Notes: a model not told the origin generated them from the letters alone. Numbered from the stretch's first letter, positions 33,672 to 42,879 are shown. The stretch: 64,000 nt of DNA from Bog-756 sp035949055 (GCA_035949055.1 DASZIO010000059.1:35330-99329), one strand, 5' to 3'. Numbers and translations: made by a program.

Positions 33672-34763
33672 ATGCCCAAGCTGCCCGAGGTGATGCCGGC
33701 TGCGGTGTATCAGCGGCCGGGCGAGGTGGTGGTCGAGGAGCGGCCCGTGCCCCGGCCCGCTCGCGACGAGGTGCTGGTCGAGGTCGACCACTGTGGCATC
33801 TGCGGATCGGACATCCACATGCTCCTCGAGGGCTGGGGCGATCAACCGGGGCTGGTGGCCGGGCACGAGTTCACCGGAGCCATCGTCGCCTTGGGCGAGG
33901 GGGTGGACAGATGGGAGCTCGGCGAGACTGTGGTCGGCGGATCCTCGCCAAAGTGTGGACACTGCCGGCGCTGCCTCGAAGGGAAGCCCTCTCAGTGCGA
34001 GAATCGTCGCGGATCGGTCGTCGACGGCCATGACGGTGCTTTTGCCCGGTATGTGCTGGTCAACGCGGCAGCCCTGGTGCGCCTGCCGCCGGGGCTCGGG
34101 GCACGCCAAGCCGCGCTGGCGGAGCCGCTGGCCGTGGCACTCCACGGGATCACCCGTTCGGGTGCGGCTCCAGGCGACAGTGTGATGGTCATCGGGGCCG
34201 GCCCCATCGGGGCGCTCTCGGTCGCCGCTCTGGTTGCCCTCGGCATCGGTCCGATCACGGTCGTCGAACCGGGCGAACGGCGCAAAGGGCTGGCCAAGCA
34301 GCTCGGGGCCGATCTGGTGCTCGACCCCGCCGACCTCGAGAAGTTCCCGCCGTGGGAGCCCGAACGCATCTCGGATCACGCGGCACACATCGTGCTCGAA
34401 TGCTCCGGCAAGAAGTCGGCCATGGAGATCGGGTTCCACCAACTGAAGCGCGGAGGCACTCTGGCGCTGGTGGGGGCGGGGATCGAGCATCCGACGTTCG
34501 ACCCGAACCGCTTCATCCTCAACGAGCTCCACGTGGTCGGCTCCTTCATCTACGACCAGGGTGGCTTCAGCCGGGCGCTCGAGCTGCTCGCCTCGGACGG
34601 CTTCCCCACAGAGTTGTTGATCGAGACGGATGACGTGCCGCTCGACCGGTTGTCCGATGCACTGGTCGGGTTGGCCGAGGGGCGTTACGCCGGCAAGGTG
34701 ATGGTGGTTCCCCGGCTGTCCGGAGGGGCGACTGTGTCTCCGGCCACCACTGGGAGGGCATGA
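33672..34763 (+). CDS. Zinc-dependent medium-chain alcohol dehydrogenase
   Basis: The 363-residue enzyme oxidises an alcohol with NAD(P). Catalytic zinc ligands are in VDHCGICGSDIHM (Cys about 41) and VAGHEFTG (His, Glu about 63); the structural zinc is bound by CGHCRRCLEGKPSQC (four Cys near 93-107); the Rossmann motif is VMVIGAGPIGALS near 176. It resembles threonine or sorbitol dehydrogenases more than ethanol dehydrogenases. GGGGAGG precedes ATG 33672. The next two genes overlap it and each other by four bases, so alcohol dehydrogenase, VOC protein and luciferase-like oxidoreductase are translationally coupled and probably act on one substrate. Confidence 0.88.
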   Translation: MPKLPEVMPAAVYQRPGEVVVEERPVPRPARDEVLVEVDHCGICGSDIHMLLEGWGDQPGLVAGHEFTGAIVALGEGVDRWELGETVVGGSSPKCGHCRRCLEGKPSQCENRRGSVVDGHDGAFARYVLVNAAALVRLPPGLGARQAALAEPLAVALHGITRSGAAPGDSVMVIGAGPIGALSVAALVALGIGPITVVEPGERRKGLAKQLGADLVLDPADLEKFPPWEPERISDHAAHIVLECSGKKSAMEIGFHQLKRGGTLALVGAGIEHPTFDPNRFILNELHVVGSFIYDQGGFSRALELLASDGFPTELLIETDDVPLDRLSDALVGLAEGRYAGKVMVVPRLSGGATVSPATTGRA

Positions 34764-35209
34764 TGGCGCACCCCTTCTACCCAACGGGCAATCCCCACTT
34801 CAACCACGTGGCCATGAGCCTGCCGGCAGATCTTCTCGACGAGACCAACCGGACGGACATCTGCCGTTTCTGGAGCGATGTGTTCGGGTTCGACGAGATC
34901 GAGGTCATGACCGAGGATCGCCGCCGCCTCATCCTCTCGTGCGTGCACTGGGACCAGTTCATCTTCCTCATCGCCGAGGACGAGCCCATGAGCTGCCCGC
35001 GGATGGACCACTTCGGGTTCTCCGTCGGGTCGATGGAGGAGCTGCAGGGAGTGCAAGAGCGGGCGACCGCGTTCCGCGATCGTGACGCGCGGGTCGACCT
35101 CATCGATCTGCATTCCGACGACCAGAAGGTGGTCACCATCCACTCGCTCTATGTCCGCTACCTGCTGCCCATGATGTGTGAAGTGCAATGGTGGGAGTTC
35201 GCCAAGTGA
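34760..35209 (+). CDS. VOC-fold protein of the dehydrogenase operon
   Basis: A 149-residue protein that I read as VOC superfamily: HFNHVAMSLPADLLDETNRTDICRFWSDVFGFDEIEV in the first half, and SCPRMDHFGFSVGSMEELQGVQERA in the second, with candidate metal His residues in FNHVAM and MDHFGF. The C-terminus ends LPMMCEVQWWEFAK. Its ATG overlaps the preceding stop (ATGA) and its TGA overlaps the next GTG. The tight coupling suggests a specific step or binding role in the pathway of its neighbours. Confidence 0.7.
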   Translation: MMAHPFYPTGNPHFNHVAMSLPADLLDETNRTDICRFWSDVFGFDEIEVMTEDRRRLILSCVHWDQFIFLIAEDEPMSCPRMDHFGFSVGSMEELQGVQERATAFRDRDARVDLIDLHSDDQKVVTIHSLYVRYLLPMMCEVQWWEFAK

Positions 35210-36204
35210 GTGTTCCGGCCGGCAGGGGGGGTCGCCTCGAGGTCGGCGTCTTCATCCCGCAGGGTTGGAAGCTCGAGTACACCGGGTGGAGGGGCCCCGA
35301 TGCCTGGGCCCGCTCGGTGGAGCTGGCCCAACTGGCCGAGTCGCTCGGCTACGACCACCTCTGGGTCTACGACCACGTGGAGACGGTGCCGCGGCGCGAG
35401 CCCACCCATGTGTTCGAGGCGTACACGATGCTGGCCGCGCTCTCCCAGCGCACCGAGCGCGCCGGGCTCGGTCAACTGGTGACGTGTGCCTCCTATCGCA
35501 ACGCCGGACTCTTGGCCAAGGAGGCGGCGTGCGTGGACGTGTACTCGGGGGGCCGGCTCATCCTGGGGCTCGGGGCCGGCTGGTTCCATGAGGAGTACCA
35601 CTCCTACGGCTACGAGTACCCGGCGGACCGGGTCCGTTTGGCGATTCTCGACGAGACCATCGAAGTCGTCCGGAGGATGTGGACGCAGGAGTCGGTCACC
35701 TTCGCGGGCGAACATCTGCGGTTTGACGGCGCCCTTTGCGATCCGAAGCCGGTGCAGCAGCTACCGCCGCTCCTCGTGGGCGGGGGTGGCGAGAAGGTCA
35801 ACCTCCGCATCGCCGCACGGCGGGCGGACCTGACCAACTGGCAGGTCGGCATCGAAGCCTTCGAGCGGAAGTCGGGCCTACTGGCCCGGTACTGCGAGGA
35901 GCTGGGACGACCCTTCGACGACATCACCCGCACCCACGGACCCGACTGCCGGATCTTCGACACCACCGCGGACACGCTGGCCTGGTGCGACTCGGAGGGG
36001 GGCGGGAACCTCTGGGGCCGGGAGTCGACCGAGCGGTATCTGGCCGACAACCTGGTCGGTACGACCGAGCAGGTTGTCGAGAAGGCGCAGGCCTTCGTGG
36101 ATGCGGGTTGCCGGGGGCTCATCCTGTGGCTGCGTGACTTTCCCGGGGACGAGACTCTGCGGCGGTTCAAGGCCGAGGTGGTCCCGTCGCTCAAGGTGCC
36201 CTAG
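35206..36204 (+). CDS. Luciferase-like (LLM class) oxidoreductase, probably F420-dependent
   Basis: The 332-residue TIM-barrel protein has LLM hallmarks: LEVGVFIPQGW, LAESLGYDHLWVYDHVETVP, GQLVTCASYRNAGLLAKEAACVDVYSGGRLILGLGAGWFHEEYHSYGY, LPPLLVGGGGEKVNLRIAARRADLTNW and TTEQVVEKAQAFVDAGCRGLILWLRDFP. The G-L-G-A-G-W-x-x-x-E-Y segment is typical of F420 rather than FMNH2 users. The start is GTG 35206, overlapping the previous TGA. Its pathway is probably breakdown or activation of a small alcohol or ketone together with the upstream enzymes. Confidence 0.87.
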   Translation: MSVPAGRGGRLEVGVFIPQGWKLEYTGWRGPDAWARSVELAQLAESLGYDHLWVYDHVETVPRREPTHVFEAYTMLAALSQRTERAGLGQLVTCASYRNAGLLAKEAACVDVYSGGRLILGLGAGWFHEEYHSYGYEYPADRVRLAILDETIEVVRRMWTQESVTFAGEHLRFDGALCDPKPVQQLPPLLVGGGGEKVNLRIAARRADLTNWQVGIEAFERKSGLLARYCEELGRPFDDITRTHGPDCRIFDTTADTLAWCDSEGGGNLWGRESTERYLADNLVGTTEQVVEKAQAFVDAGCRGLILWLRDFPGDETLRRFKAEVVPSLKVP

Positions 36205-36208
36205 GAGG

Positions 36209-37621
36209 TCAAAGGCCCGGTCCGGGGCCCGCCCACTCGTCACTGCTGGCGACCGCACCGGAGGCGATGGCGTCAACTAGTTGGGCGTGGTCGCGGTCGT
36301 TCTGGTCCGCATAGAGCCGGGCGAACTGGGCAATGGATCTGTCGAACGTGGGGCTCTTGCCGAGGTAACCGTCGATGGCCACCGGGTCCCCCGAACGGGC
36401 ATGCGCCCGGGCGAGCGTCTCGCCGCAGGCCGTGGCGAACTCGGTGAGCACAGGGCTGATGAGCTCGATCGTCGGGATGATCTTCATGTCGCGGAATTGC
36501 CTGATGTAGTAGTCCCGTCCGTTGAGCGACCCCCATCCCACGAAGATGTCGGTCGCGCTCTGGACCATTCTCTTGCCATGGATCACCCGCTCACCGTGGT
36601 TTGCGTGAACGCTGCGGCGTTCGTTCGATTCGTACACCGAGGGTCCGGCCTGCTTGACCTGGAGGAACAACGGGTCGGTGCCACTCCGACCTTCGAACAG
36701 CACCAGGTAGACCTGCATCCCGACGCTGCCCACCCCCACCACCTGACGCACCGTGTCTGCCTCGGTGAACCGGTCGAAGAGGTCGCGACGGTCCTTCTGG
36801 AGGGTCAAGCGGTACCCGGCGAGCAGGGTGTCCACCAGCTCGCCCTGCTCAGCGTCACCGACCGTCACCCGGATCGGTGGATCCTCGGTGATCCTCGGCC
36901 GACCATGGGCCATGGTGGTGAGCTTGGCGTAGGCACCTAGGTGCGTGCGGTGTTTCTTCTTTTTCTCGATGTGCACCGAGACCCGGCCTCGGTCGGCTGG
37001 TTCGAAATAGGAGAGCAGGCTGTCTACGTGCATGCCGTCGTACCAGATATCCAGCTCGTTCGACCGTGCATACCTGCGCATGCGACCGCGGTAGGCCTGC
37101 AAAGCCGCTGCCACCGCCTTGTCAGCCCGGCCGGCCTTGACTCCGTTCTCGCGGGCGGCCACCACCAGGCTGGTGGCGAGGCGTTTCAGGTCCCACTCGA
37201 AGGGACCCGGCAATGTCTCATCGAAATCGCGCAGGTCGAAGAAGAGGTTGCGCTCAGGTGTGGCCCAGAGGCCGAAGTTGAGGACATGAGCATCGCCGCA
37301 CAACTGCACCTCCAACCCACTGTCGGGCTGGGAAGCGAGGTCGCTCGCCATGACCGCGGCCGCTCCCCGGTAATAGTTCCACGCCGAGGCGGCCATCCGT
37401 TGGTGTCGCAGGGGAACCAGCTCGGCTATCCGGATAGCGTTCTGAACCTGGATCGTCCGTAGGGGGTCTTGGCGACGGGAAGCCCCCGACCACCCGCCGA
37501 TGCCACCCCTCGGGGCCCGGGCCCGGCCATGTTTGCCGGTGGCCCGCCGCTCGGCGCGCGTGGCTACCAGATCGTGACGAGCGTCAAGGACCGTGGTATC
37601 GAGTGAGGGGATGTGGGTCAT
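36209..37621 (-). CDS. DUF2252 family protein
   Basis: The 470-residue protein matches DUF2252, a family common in actinobacteria with a kinase-like fold. Motifs: RMAASAWNYYRGAAAVMASDL (about 76-96), LCGDAHVLNFGLWATPERNLFFDLRDFDETLPGPFEWDLKRLATSLVVA (about 107-155), VVGVGSVGMQVYLVLFEG, SATDIFVGWGSLNGRDYYIRQFRDMK and CGETLARAHARSGD. The GDAH and DLRDFDE parts resemble the catalytic and metal loops of aminoglycoside-phosphotransferase-like kinases. Substrate is unknown. It is convergent with the luciferase-like gene (4 bp apart). Confidence 0.85.
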   Translation of the reverse strand: MTHIPSLDTTVLDARHDLVATRAERRATGKHGRARAPRGGIGGWSGASRRQDPLRTIQVQNAIRIAELVPLRHQRMAASAWNYYRGAAAVMASDLASQPDSGLEVQLCGDAHVLNFGLWATPERNLFFDLRDFDETLPGPFEWDLKRLATSLVVAARENGVKAGRADKAVAAALQAYRGRMRRYARSNELDIWYDGMHVDSLLSYFEPADRGRVSVHIEKKKKHRTHLGAYAKLTTMAHGRPRITEDPPIRVTVGDAEQGELVDTLLAGYRLTLQKDRRDLFDRFTEADTVRQVVGVGSVGMQVYLVLFEGRSGTDPLFLQVKQAGPSVYESNERRSVHANHGERVIHGKRMVQSATDIFVGWGSLNGRDYYIRQFRDMKIIPTIELISPVLTEFATACGETLARAHARSGDPVAIDGYLGKSPTFDRSIAQFARLYADQNDRDHAQLVDAIASGAVASSDEWAGPGPGL

Positions 37622-37818
37622 GTCAACAATTCTGGCTCACCGGGCCCCTCCACCTCGCCCAAGCTGATCGTGTTCGACCCACCACGAAGTCATCGGACTG
37701 AACTGCATGAACCTGAACCGACCCAGACCAGCCTTCAGGTCGGGGTGGATGGCGATCGGACCGACAACCAGGGCCCGCCGCCCGGACTATCGCGACCCGC
37801 GGTCAAGCTCCGAGGCGG

Positions 37819-38184
37819 TTAGGCCGGGGGAGCGAGCTGTGCATCGATCTCCTTGAGGTCGAAGTAGTCGCGCCACCGGGTGACCAGGCCGTCGTCGTTG
37901 ACATCGACCGCCGTGCACCCGTGGATCTCGATGGGAATGGTCCCTCCGAGGGTCCCCCGTCCTATCCACTCGAAGGCCCCGCCGGTCGAGTCCCCGTGGA
38001 CGGCGGTGATCTCCTGCCGCCAGTCGGGGAACGAGGCATTGGTCATCTCCTCGATGGCGGCGAGGTCGGTGGTCGGTTCGTTCACCGGGTCGCTGAAGAG
38101 GGCGCCGGGCGCGAACAGCGAGGGAAAGTCGCCATCCGGCCCGAGGGCGGATTCCAGCTCCACTGCCCACCGTGGCCAATCCAT
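37819..38184 (-). CDS. SnoaL-like / NTF2-fold protein
   Basis: The 121-residue protein has the cone-shaped NTF2-like pattern: LFAPGALFSDPVNEPTTDLAAIEEM, FPDWRQEITAVHGDSTGGAFEWIGRGTLGG, and the closing GCTAVDVNDDGLVTRWRDYFDLKEIDAQL. The Y-F-D-x-x-x-I-x-x-Q-L ending is typical of SnoaL-like isomerase/limonene-hydrolase relatives. ATG 38184 is preferred; longer starts up to 38289 add unconserved residues and run over the promoter of the divergent phospholipase gene. Confidence 0.75.
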   Translation of the reverse strand: MDWPRWAVELESALGPDGDFPSLFAPGALFSDPVNEPTTDLAAIEEMTNASFPDWRQEITAVHGDSTGGAFEWIGRGTLGGTIPIEIHGCTAVDVNDDGLVTRWRDYFDLKEIDAQLAPPA

Positions 38185-38324
38185 GGCCCTCACCGTACCT
38201 GGCGTCGGAGACATGTGCGGAGGATTGTTCACGCGCTGACGAGGACCTCCCGGTCGGCCAACAACGCTCGGGCGCGTCGGTTGACCCATTGGCTACGGTG
38301 GCCGAAGCGACGGAAGGGAGCGTG

Positions 38325-39896
38325 GTGGGACGCCGAGAGGACAATGAATCCGGGCGACGGGGCGTCAGTCGTCGGCAGTTCCTCGCCGCGGGAGCCGCCT
38401 CGGGGGCCGCGCTTCTGGCTGCGTGCGGTCGATCCGCCTCCCCGTCCACGGTGGCGAGCTCGACCGCGGTGGCGCCGGCCGGCTCCGACCTCGGTGCGGT
38501 CGAGCACGTCATCTTTCTCATGATGGAGAACCGATCGTTCGACCACTACTACGGGACCTACCCGGGTGTCCGGGGCTTCGACGACCACTCGGCCGGCGAC
38601 CTCGGATCCTTCGCCCAGCCCTATCCGGCCAATACGACCAGCGCTCCTCTCGGCAAGCTGCTCCCGTTCCACCTCGACACCGTGAACACCGACATCGCCG
38701 ATTGCACCTTCGACCTGACCCACGACTGGGGACCGCAACATGCGTGCCGCAACGGAGGCAAGATGGACTCCTTCGTCCGCGTGCATACCGAACCTCGGAA
38801 CGAAGGCCCGAGTCAGGGCACGCTCACCATGGGCTACTACACGAGGGACGACCTTCCCTACTACTTCGCCCTGGCCGACGCATTCACCCTTTGTGATGGT
38901 TACCACTGCTCGGTGATGGGCCCGACCCACCCGAACCGGCTCATGCAGATGTCGGGCACCTTGGATCCGGCGGGCAAGGCGGGCGGACCTGTTCTCCGCA
39001 CGAACCAGTCGCCATCGGCTCTCTTCAGCGTGCACTGGGAGACGATGCCCGAGGTCCTGGAGGACGCCGGCGTGAGCTGGAAGTACTACAACCCTCCCGG
39101 GCCTCTCTACACCATCGACCTGATGCGAAAGGTCGGGATGACCACCGACAGCGTCCTGCCCTACTTCTCGCAGTACGAGAACCCGTCCTCCGCGCTCTAC
39201 CAGAAGGCGTTCGGACCGACCTTCCCCGACGACTTCACCGCCGACGTCCGTTCCGGATCGTTGCCCGAGGTGAGCTGGATCAGCACTGCCGTCGGGTATG
39301 ACGAGCACCCGCCGGCACCGTCATTTCTCGGTGAGTGGTTCACCGATCAGGTTCTGCAGGTCCTCGTGTCCAATCCCGACGTCTGGTCCAAGACGGTGCT
39401 GTTTCACATGTACGACGAGAACGACGGGTTCTTCGATCATGTCGCCCCGCCGGTGGCCCCGCCGGGCACCCAGGGGGAGTTCGTTACCGTCCACCCGCTC
39501 CCGGCAGACGCCGACGATGTTGCCGGACCGATCGGCCTCGGCTTCCGGGTGCCCCTTCTGGTGCTCTCACCCTTCGCCCGCGGTGGACGGATCTGCAGCG
39601 GCACCTTCGACCATACGTCCCAGCTCCGCTTCCTGGAGGAGCGGTTCGGGGTCAAGGCCCCCAACATCTCCGAGTGGCGTCGGCAGGCGGTCGGGGACCT
39701 CACCGCCACCCTGAGCTTCGCTCATCCGAACTCATCCTTACCCGGCCTACCCGCCACTCGGAACGATCCCGCCTACGTCGCTTCCAAGGGTTGCTCGAAC
39801 GGCGACCTCCTGGGAGTGGCCACGGACCAGCCCCCCTACCCACTCCCGTCGGTGCAGCACATGCCGGCGCAGGAACCGAACTCGAGCAAGCCCTGA
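38325..39896 (+). CDS. Second phospholipase C, Tat-exported lipoprotein
   Basis: A paralogue of the phospholipase at 31.3 kb, with the same landmarks: HVIFLMMENRSFDHYYGTYPGVRGFDD, MGPTHPNRLMQMSGTLDP, GYDEHPPAPS, FHMYDENDGFFDHVAPP, and FDHTSQLRFLEERFG. From GTG 38325 it has 523 residues with the signal GVSRRQFLAAGAASGAALLAACG: a twin-arginine motif plus lipobox (Cys 34), so it would be exported folded and tethered to the membrane. GGAAGGGA ends 5 bases before the GTG pair at 38322/38325. The two copies differ mostly in the tails. Confidence 0.9.
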   Translation: MGRREDNESGRRGVSRRQFLAAGAASGAALLAACGRSASPSTVASSTAVAPAGSDLGAVEHVIFLMMENRSFDHYYGTYPGVRGFDDHSAGDLGSFAQPYPANTTSAPLGKLLPFHLDTVNTDIADCTFDLTHDWGPQHACRNGGKMDSFVRVHTEPRNEGPSQGTLTMGYYTRDDLPYYFALADAFTLCDGYHCSVMGPTHPNRLMQMSGTLDPAGKAGGPVLRTNQSPSALFSVHWETMPEVLEDAGVSWKYYNPPGPLYTIDLMRKVGMTTDSVLPYFSQYENPSSALYQKAFGPTFPDDFTADVRSGSLPEVSWISTAVGYDEHPPAPSFLGEWFTDQVLQVLVSNPDVWSKTVLFHMYDENDGFFDHVAPPVAPPGTQGEFVTVHPLPADADDVAGPIGLGFRVPLLVLSPFARGGRICSGTFDHTSQLRFLEERFGVKAPNISEWRRQAVGDLTATLSFAHPNSSLPGLPATRNDPAYVASKGCSNGDLLGVATDQPPYPLPSVQHMPAQEPNSSKP

Positions 39897-39919
39897 GCAT
39901 GATGGAACGCGCACGCAAC

Positions 39920-40144
39920 TCAAATGCCACCTCGCAGGACCGAATCCCACGCCCGCTGCAATTCGACGGCGACTTCGAAGTCGTCGGTCTCGATGTCGAG
40001 CGCCCGGGCGATCGCCTGGCGGGCCGTTCGCTCCACGTCCGTGAACAGTCTGCATTCCGCATGGGTGGCAAGGTTCGGGATCTCGACCAACCACCAGTCG
40101 CGGAATCTTGTGGCCAAGACCCGGTATTCGTGACCCTGCCCCAT
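39920..40144 (-). CDS. HicB-like small protein, no HicA partner
   Basis: The 74-residue protein reads YRVLATRFRDWWLVEIPNLATHAECRLFTDVERTARQAIARALDIETDDFEV, which fits the partial RNase-H-like fold of HicB antitoxins (strand, W-W-L-V-E-I-P, then helix). No DNA-binding tail and no HicA toxin gene are visible on either side, so it is a solitary HicB-like protein or relic. It ends 24 bp from the phospholipase stop on the opposite strand. Confidence 0.55.
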   Translation of the reverse strand: MGQGHEYRVLATRFRDWWLVEIPNLATHAECRLFTDVERTARQAIARALDIETDDFEVAVELQRAWDSVLRGGI

Positions 40145-40523
40145 GCTTTGTCGAACCTCCTCGAACTGTGTCCCGAGAGCGGCGGGGGCAGCGTGCCGTG
40201 CGAGTAATACCGCCCGTTCCGCACCCGGGACTCCTGAGTTCTACCGGCGCAGAGTGAAGCGTCTGTCACGCTTGTCTTAACTCTCACCCAACCTTCAGTG
40301 AACTGCGCCACCGCGTGCATGTCCCGTCGTCCAGCTGGCGGATCGCGCGGGGGACGCCACGACCGTCCAGAGCAACCGACGATCTGGCTCGGAACGACCT
40401 AGCATCCATGGCGGCCGGCCCTTCGGGAGCCAGCTGACGGAAAAAGGAAGCGGCGTCGGCCCAGGGCCGATGTCGTCGACGAACCGGCGTCTCGGCGTCG
40501 GCGTCCCATGGGGGCCGTCATCG
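40145..40523. other. Intergenic gap of about 380 bp, no gene recognised
   Basis: This stretch separates the HicB-like gene from the DUF1810 gene. I see no convincing reading frame. AAGCG-tctgtca-CGCTT (about 40257-40273) is a short dyad followed by an AT-richer segment, possibly part of a promoter, but nothing firm. Confidence 0.5.
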
Positions 40524-40949
40524 ATGGAGGATGGGTTCAATCTCGAGCGTTTCGTGGCCGCACAGGATGCCGACGCCTGCTACGCGCGTGCCGTCACCGA
40601 ACTCCGGCTCGGCCACAAGGCGAGCCATTGGATGTGGTTCGTGTTCCCCCAGATCGCTGGACTCGGCCAGAGCGAGATGTCGCGGCGCTTCGCCATCTCA
40701 TCGCTGGAGGAGGCTCGGGCCTATCTCCGACATGGCACCCTCGGACCCCGCTTGCAAGAGTGTACGACCATCATTCTCGGCCAATCGGATCGAACGGCGG
40801 AGGAGATATTCGGGCGGCTGGATGCCCACAAGCTGCGTTCGTCGATGACGCTGTTCATGCGAGCGGCACCGGGCGACGGTCACTTTCGGCGGGTGCTCGA
40901 CCAGTATTTCTGCGGTATGCCCGACACGGAGACCGACGACCGCATCTGA
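40524..40949 (+). CDS. DUF1810 family protein
   Basis: From ATG 40524 this 141-residue protein shows the DUF1810 pattern throughout: FNLERFVAAQDADACYARAVTELRLGHKASHWMWFVFPQIAGLGQSEMSRRFAISSLEEARAYLRHGTLGPRL, then FGRLDAHKLRSSMTLFMRA and VLDQYFCGMPD. The family is cytosolic and of unknown function; the members were once called calpastatin-like. An upstream ATG at 40470 adds 18 unconserved residues. Confidence 0.85.
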   Translation: MEDGFNLERFVAAQDADACYARAVTELRLGHKASHWMWFVFPQIAGLGQSEMSRRFAISSLEEARAYLRHGTLGPRLQECTTIILGQSDRTAEEIFGRLDAHKLRSSMTLFMRAAPGDGHFRRVLDQYFCGMPDTETDDRI

Positions 40950-41023
40950 AGGTGCCACCCGGGTCGTCCTCACCACGGCGAACCGGGCTGGTTCCGCGCC
41001 CCATGCCTGCTTAGGCTCGTAGC

Positions 41024-41788
41024 GTGAGTGTGGCGGGTGACTTCGACTACGAGACGAACGGCTCACCGTACTCGTCGAGGCGGCGCGCCGATCCCCGTAT
41101 CGAGCGGCTGGTCCACGAGGGCCTCGGCCCCGCCCGCTCCGTGGTCAATGTGGGCGCCGGAGCCGGGTCCTACGAACCTGCCGGCCTGGAGGTGACCGCC
41201 GTCGAGCCGTCGGCCACGATGCGATCACAGCGTCCTGGAGGTCATCCCCCCGCCATCGACGCAGTGGCGGAACATCTGCCGTTTGCCGCCAACTCCTTCG
41301 ACGCTGCCATGGCGATGGTGACCGTCCATCAGTGGCGGGACCCCGCACGCGGCCTCCAGGAGCTCCGGAGAGTAGCCCGCCATCGGGTGGTCATCCTGAC
41401 CTTTGACGGCGATGCCCTCGACCGGTTCTGGCTGGCCCGCTACGTCCCCGAGCTCATCGAAGCGGAGCGTCACCGGTACCCGGCAATCGATCGGATCTGC
41501 GCCCAGCTGGGAGGGAGGGCCGCCATCGCGGCGGTCCCGATTCCGATCGACTGCACCGATGGGTTCACTGAGGCCTACTACGCGCGGCCGGAGATGTTCC
41601 TGGAACGTGACGTCCGCGCATCGCAGTCGGCGTGGGGCTTCGTCACATCCGAGGTCACCGACCGTGCCGTCGATCGGCTGCGCCGCGACCTTCGGTCGGG
41701 AGCGTGGGACGAGCGGTACGGCCACCTTCGTGGCCTGTCGACCTTCGAAGGATCGCTCAGGTTGATCGTGGCCGAGTTGACCGACTGA
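41024..41788 (+). CDS. Class I SAM-dependent methyltransferase
   Basis: The 254-residue protein has a Rossmann-like methyltransferase core. Motif I is VVNVGAGAGSYEP (about 40-52), motif II VTAVEPSATM, an acidic motif near 85-95 (VAEHLPFAANSFDAAMAMVTVHQW), and LQELRRVARHRVVILTF near 115-130. The YARPEMFLERDVRASQSAW block near 190 is shared with the decayed copy at 56.7 kb. The acceptor molecule is unknown. GTG 41024 is the start used. Confidence 0.83.
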   Translation: MSVAGDFDYETNGSPYSSRRRADPRIERLVHEGLGPARSVVNVGAGAGSYEPAGLEVTAVEPSATMRSQRPGGHPPAIDAVAEHLPFAANSFDAAMAMVTVHQWRDPARGLQELRRVARHRVVILTFDGDALDRFWLARYVPELIEAERHRYPAIDRICAQLGGRAAIAAVPIPIDCTDGFTEAYYARPEMFLERDVRASQSAWGFVTSEVTDRAVDRLRRDLRSGAWDERYGHLRGLSTFEGSLRLIVAELTD

Positions 41789-41832
41789 GGGCAGCCGGAC
41801 GATGGTGCCGGATGTGCTCGGCCAGAGTGGGG

Positions 41833-42318
41833 TCAGACCAGGATTCGCTCTTCGGGCGCAGGCACCCCGACGACCGCCATGACCCGGCCGAGGCCAAGGA
41901 ACATCCCACAGCAGATGGTGAGATCGGCCAGCTCGTCGTCGGCGAACGTGCTTCGTGCACGCGTCCAGAACTCGTCGTCCATCGTCTGGTGGCTGAGGGC
42001 GAAGCGCTCGGCGAACTCGGCTGCCATCCGCTCTCGGTCGCTCAATTGACCCGGGGTTCGCCAGTCGGCCACCTGGCCGTAGAACGGCTCGTCGACACCG
42101 GCGGCCGCACCCTCCCGGGCCCGGGTGTCACGGCACACGGCACAGTCGTTGATCAGGGCGATCACCCAGCGCGCCGCCTCCCGCTCGCGGAGGGACAGCT
42201 GCGTGTGGCTGTAGACGGCCTCTGACAGCGCTCCCATTCCGGCCGCCATGTCGGGACGCATCAGCGCCCAATCCACATGCTCACCGTACCCGCGCTCTGG
42301 GAAGAGAATTCTGGCCAT
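41833..42318 (-). CDS. Carboxymuconolactone decarboxylase / AhpD-like protein
   Basis: This 161-residue all-helical protein has the C-x-x-C-type peroxidase motif of AhpD in LINDCAVCRDTRAREGAAAG (Cys about 57 and 60), followed by SDRERMAAEFAERFALSHQTMDDEFW and LADLTICCGMFLGLGRVM. AhpD members use the Cys pair as a disulfide relay; the carboxymuconolactone members lack it. ATG 42318 is the likely start, since the frame upstream is Arg-rich and unconserved. It overlaps nothing and is divergent from the VOC gene at 42452. Confidence 0.82.
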   Translation of the reverse strand: MARILFPERGYGEHVDWALMRPDMAAGMGALSEAVYSHTQLSLREREAARWVIALINDCAVCRDTRAREGAAAGVDEPFYGQVADWRTPGQLSDRERMAAEFAERFALSHQTMDDEFWTRARSTFADDELADLTICCGMFLGLGRVMAVVGVPAPEERILV

Positions 42319-42451
42319 GCGATCCAAGATACCCCTTCGACGAGCGGCCCGGGTCGGGGAGCCTTGCCCTCGACGTGCACGCGGCTCTGGCGGACGCCGG
42401 AACCGACAATAGCTGGGCCGCGGGCGACACTGGCTACGCTCGGCATGTCCT

Positions 42452-42826
42452 ATGGAGCTCAATCAGGTGACGATCGGATCGACTGACCTGGCGCGGTCGG
42501 AGATGTTCTACCGGACGCTCGGACTCGAGCTCATCGTGAAGGACGATCACTATCTTCGGTTTGCGTGTCCCGACGGGGACAGCACGTTCTCCGTGGATCT
42601 GGTCGATGAGGTTACTGACCGCGAAGTTGTCACGGTGTACTTCGAGGACCCCGAGATCGATTCCATGGTCGAACGACTCGAGAGGTCCGGGATCGTCTTC
42701 GAGCATCCTCCGGCCGACATGCCCTGGATGTGGCGCGAGGCCCGTTTGCGCGACCCTGACGGACACCGGTTGTGCATCTTCCATGGCGGGGAGAACCGCG
42801 TGAACCCTCCGTGGCGCATCCCCTAA
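42452..42826 (+). CDS. VOC-family protein
   Basis: A 124-residue VOC protein: ELNQVTIGSTDLARSEMFYRTLGLELIVKDDHYLRFACPDGDSTFSVDLV, then VTVYFEDPEIDSMVERLERSGIVFEHPPADMPWMWREARLRDPDGHRLCIFHGGENRVNPPWRI. The ending ARLRDPDGHRLCIF is the usual C-terminal module, but a first-strand His ligand is replaced by Gln (LNQVTI), so a catalytic metal site may be incomplete. The last residues match the glyoxalase/bleomycin-resistance group. Confidence 0.8.
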   Translation: MELNQVTIGSTDLARSEMFYRTLGLELIVKDDHYLRFACPDGDSTFSVDLVDEVTDREVVTVYFEDPEIDSMVERLERSGIVFEHPPADMPWMWREARLRDPDGHRLCIFHGGENRVNPPWRIP

Positions 42827-42879
42827 CGCTCGCCTTGGCTCCGCCGGCGCTGCAGCTTCATCGGCTGCCGTAGGGTCAC

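Noticed and set aside
39920..40144. Complete HicAB toxin-antitoxin pair
   Set aside because: Only a HicB-like protein is visible; no HicA-like double-stranded-RNA-binding toxin frame lies on either side.
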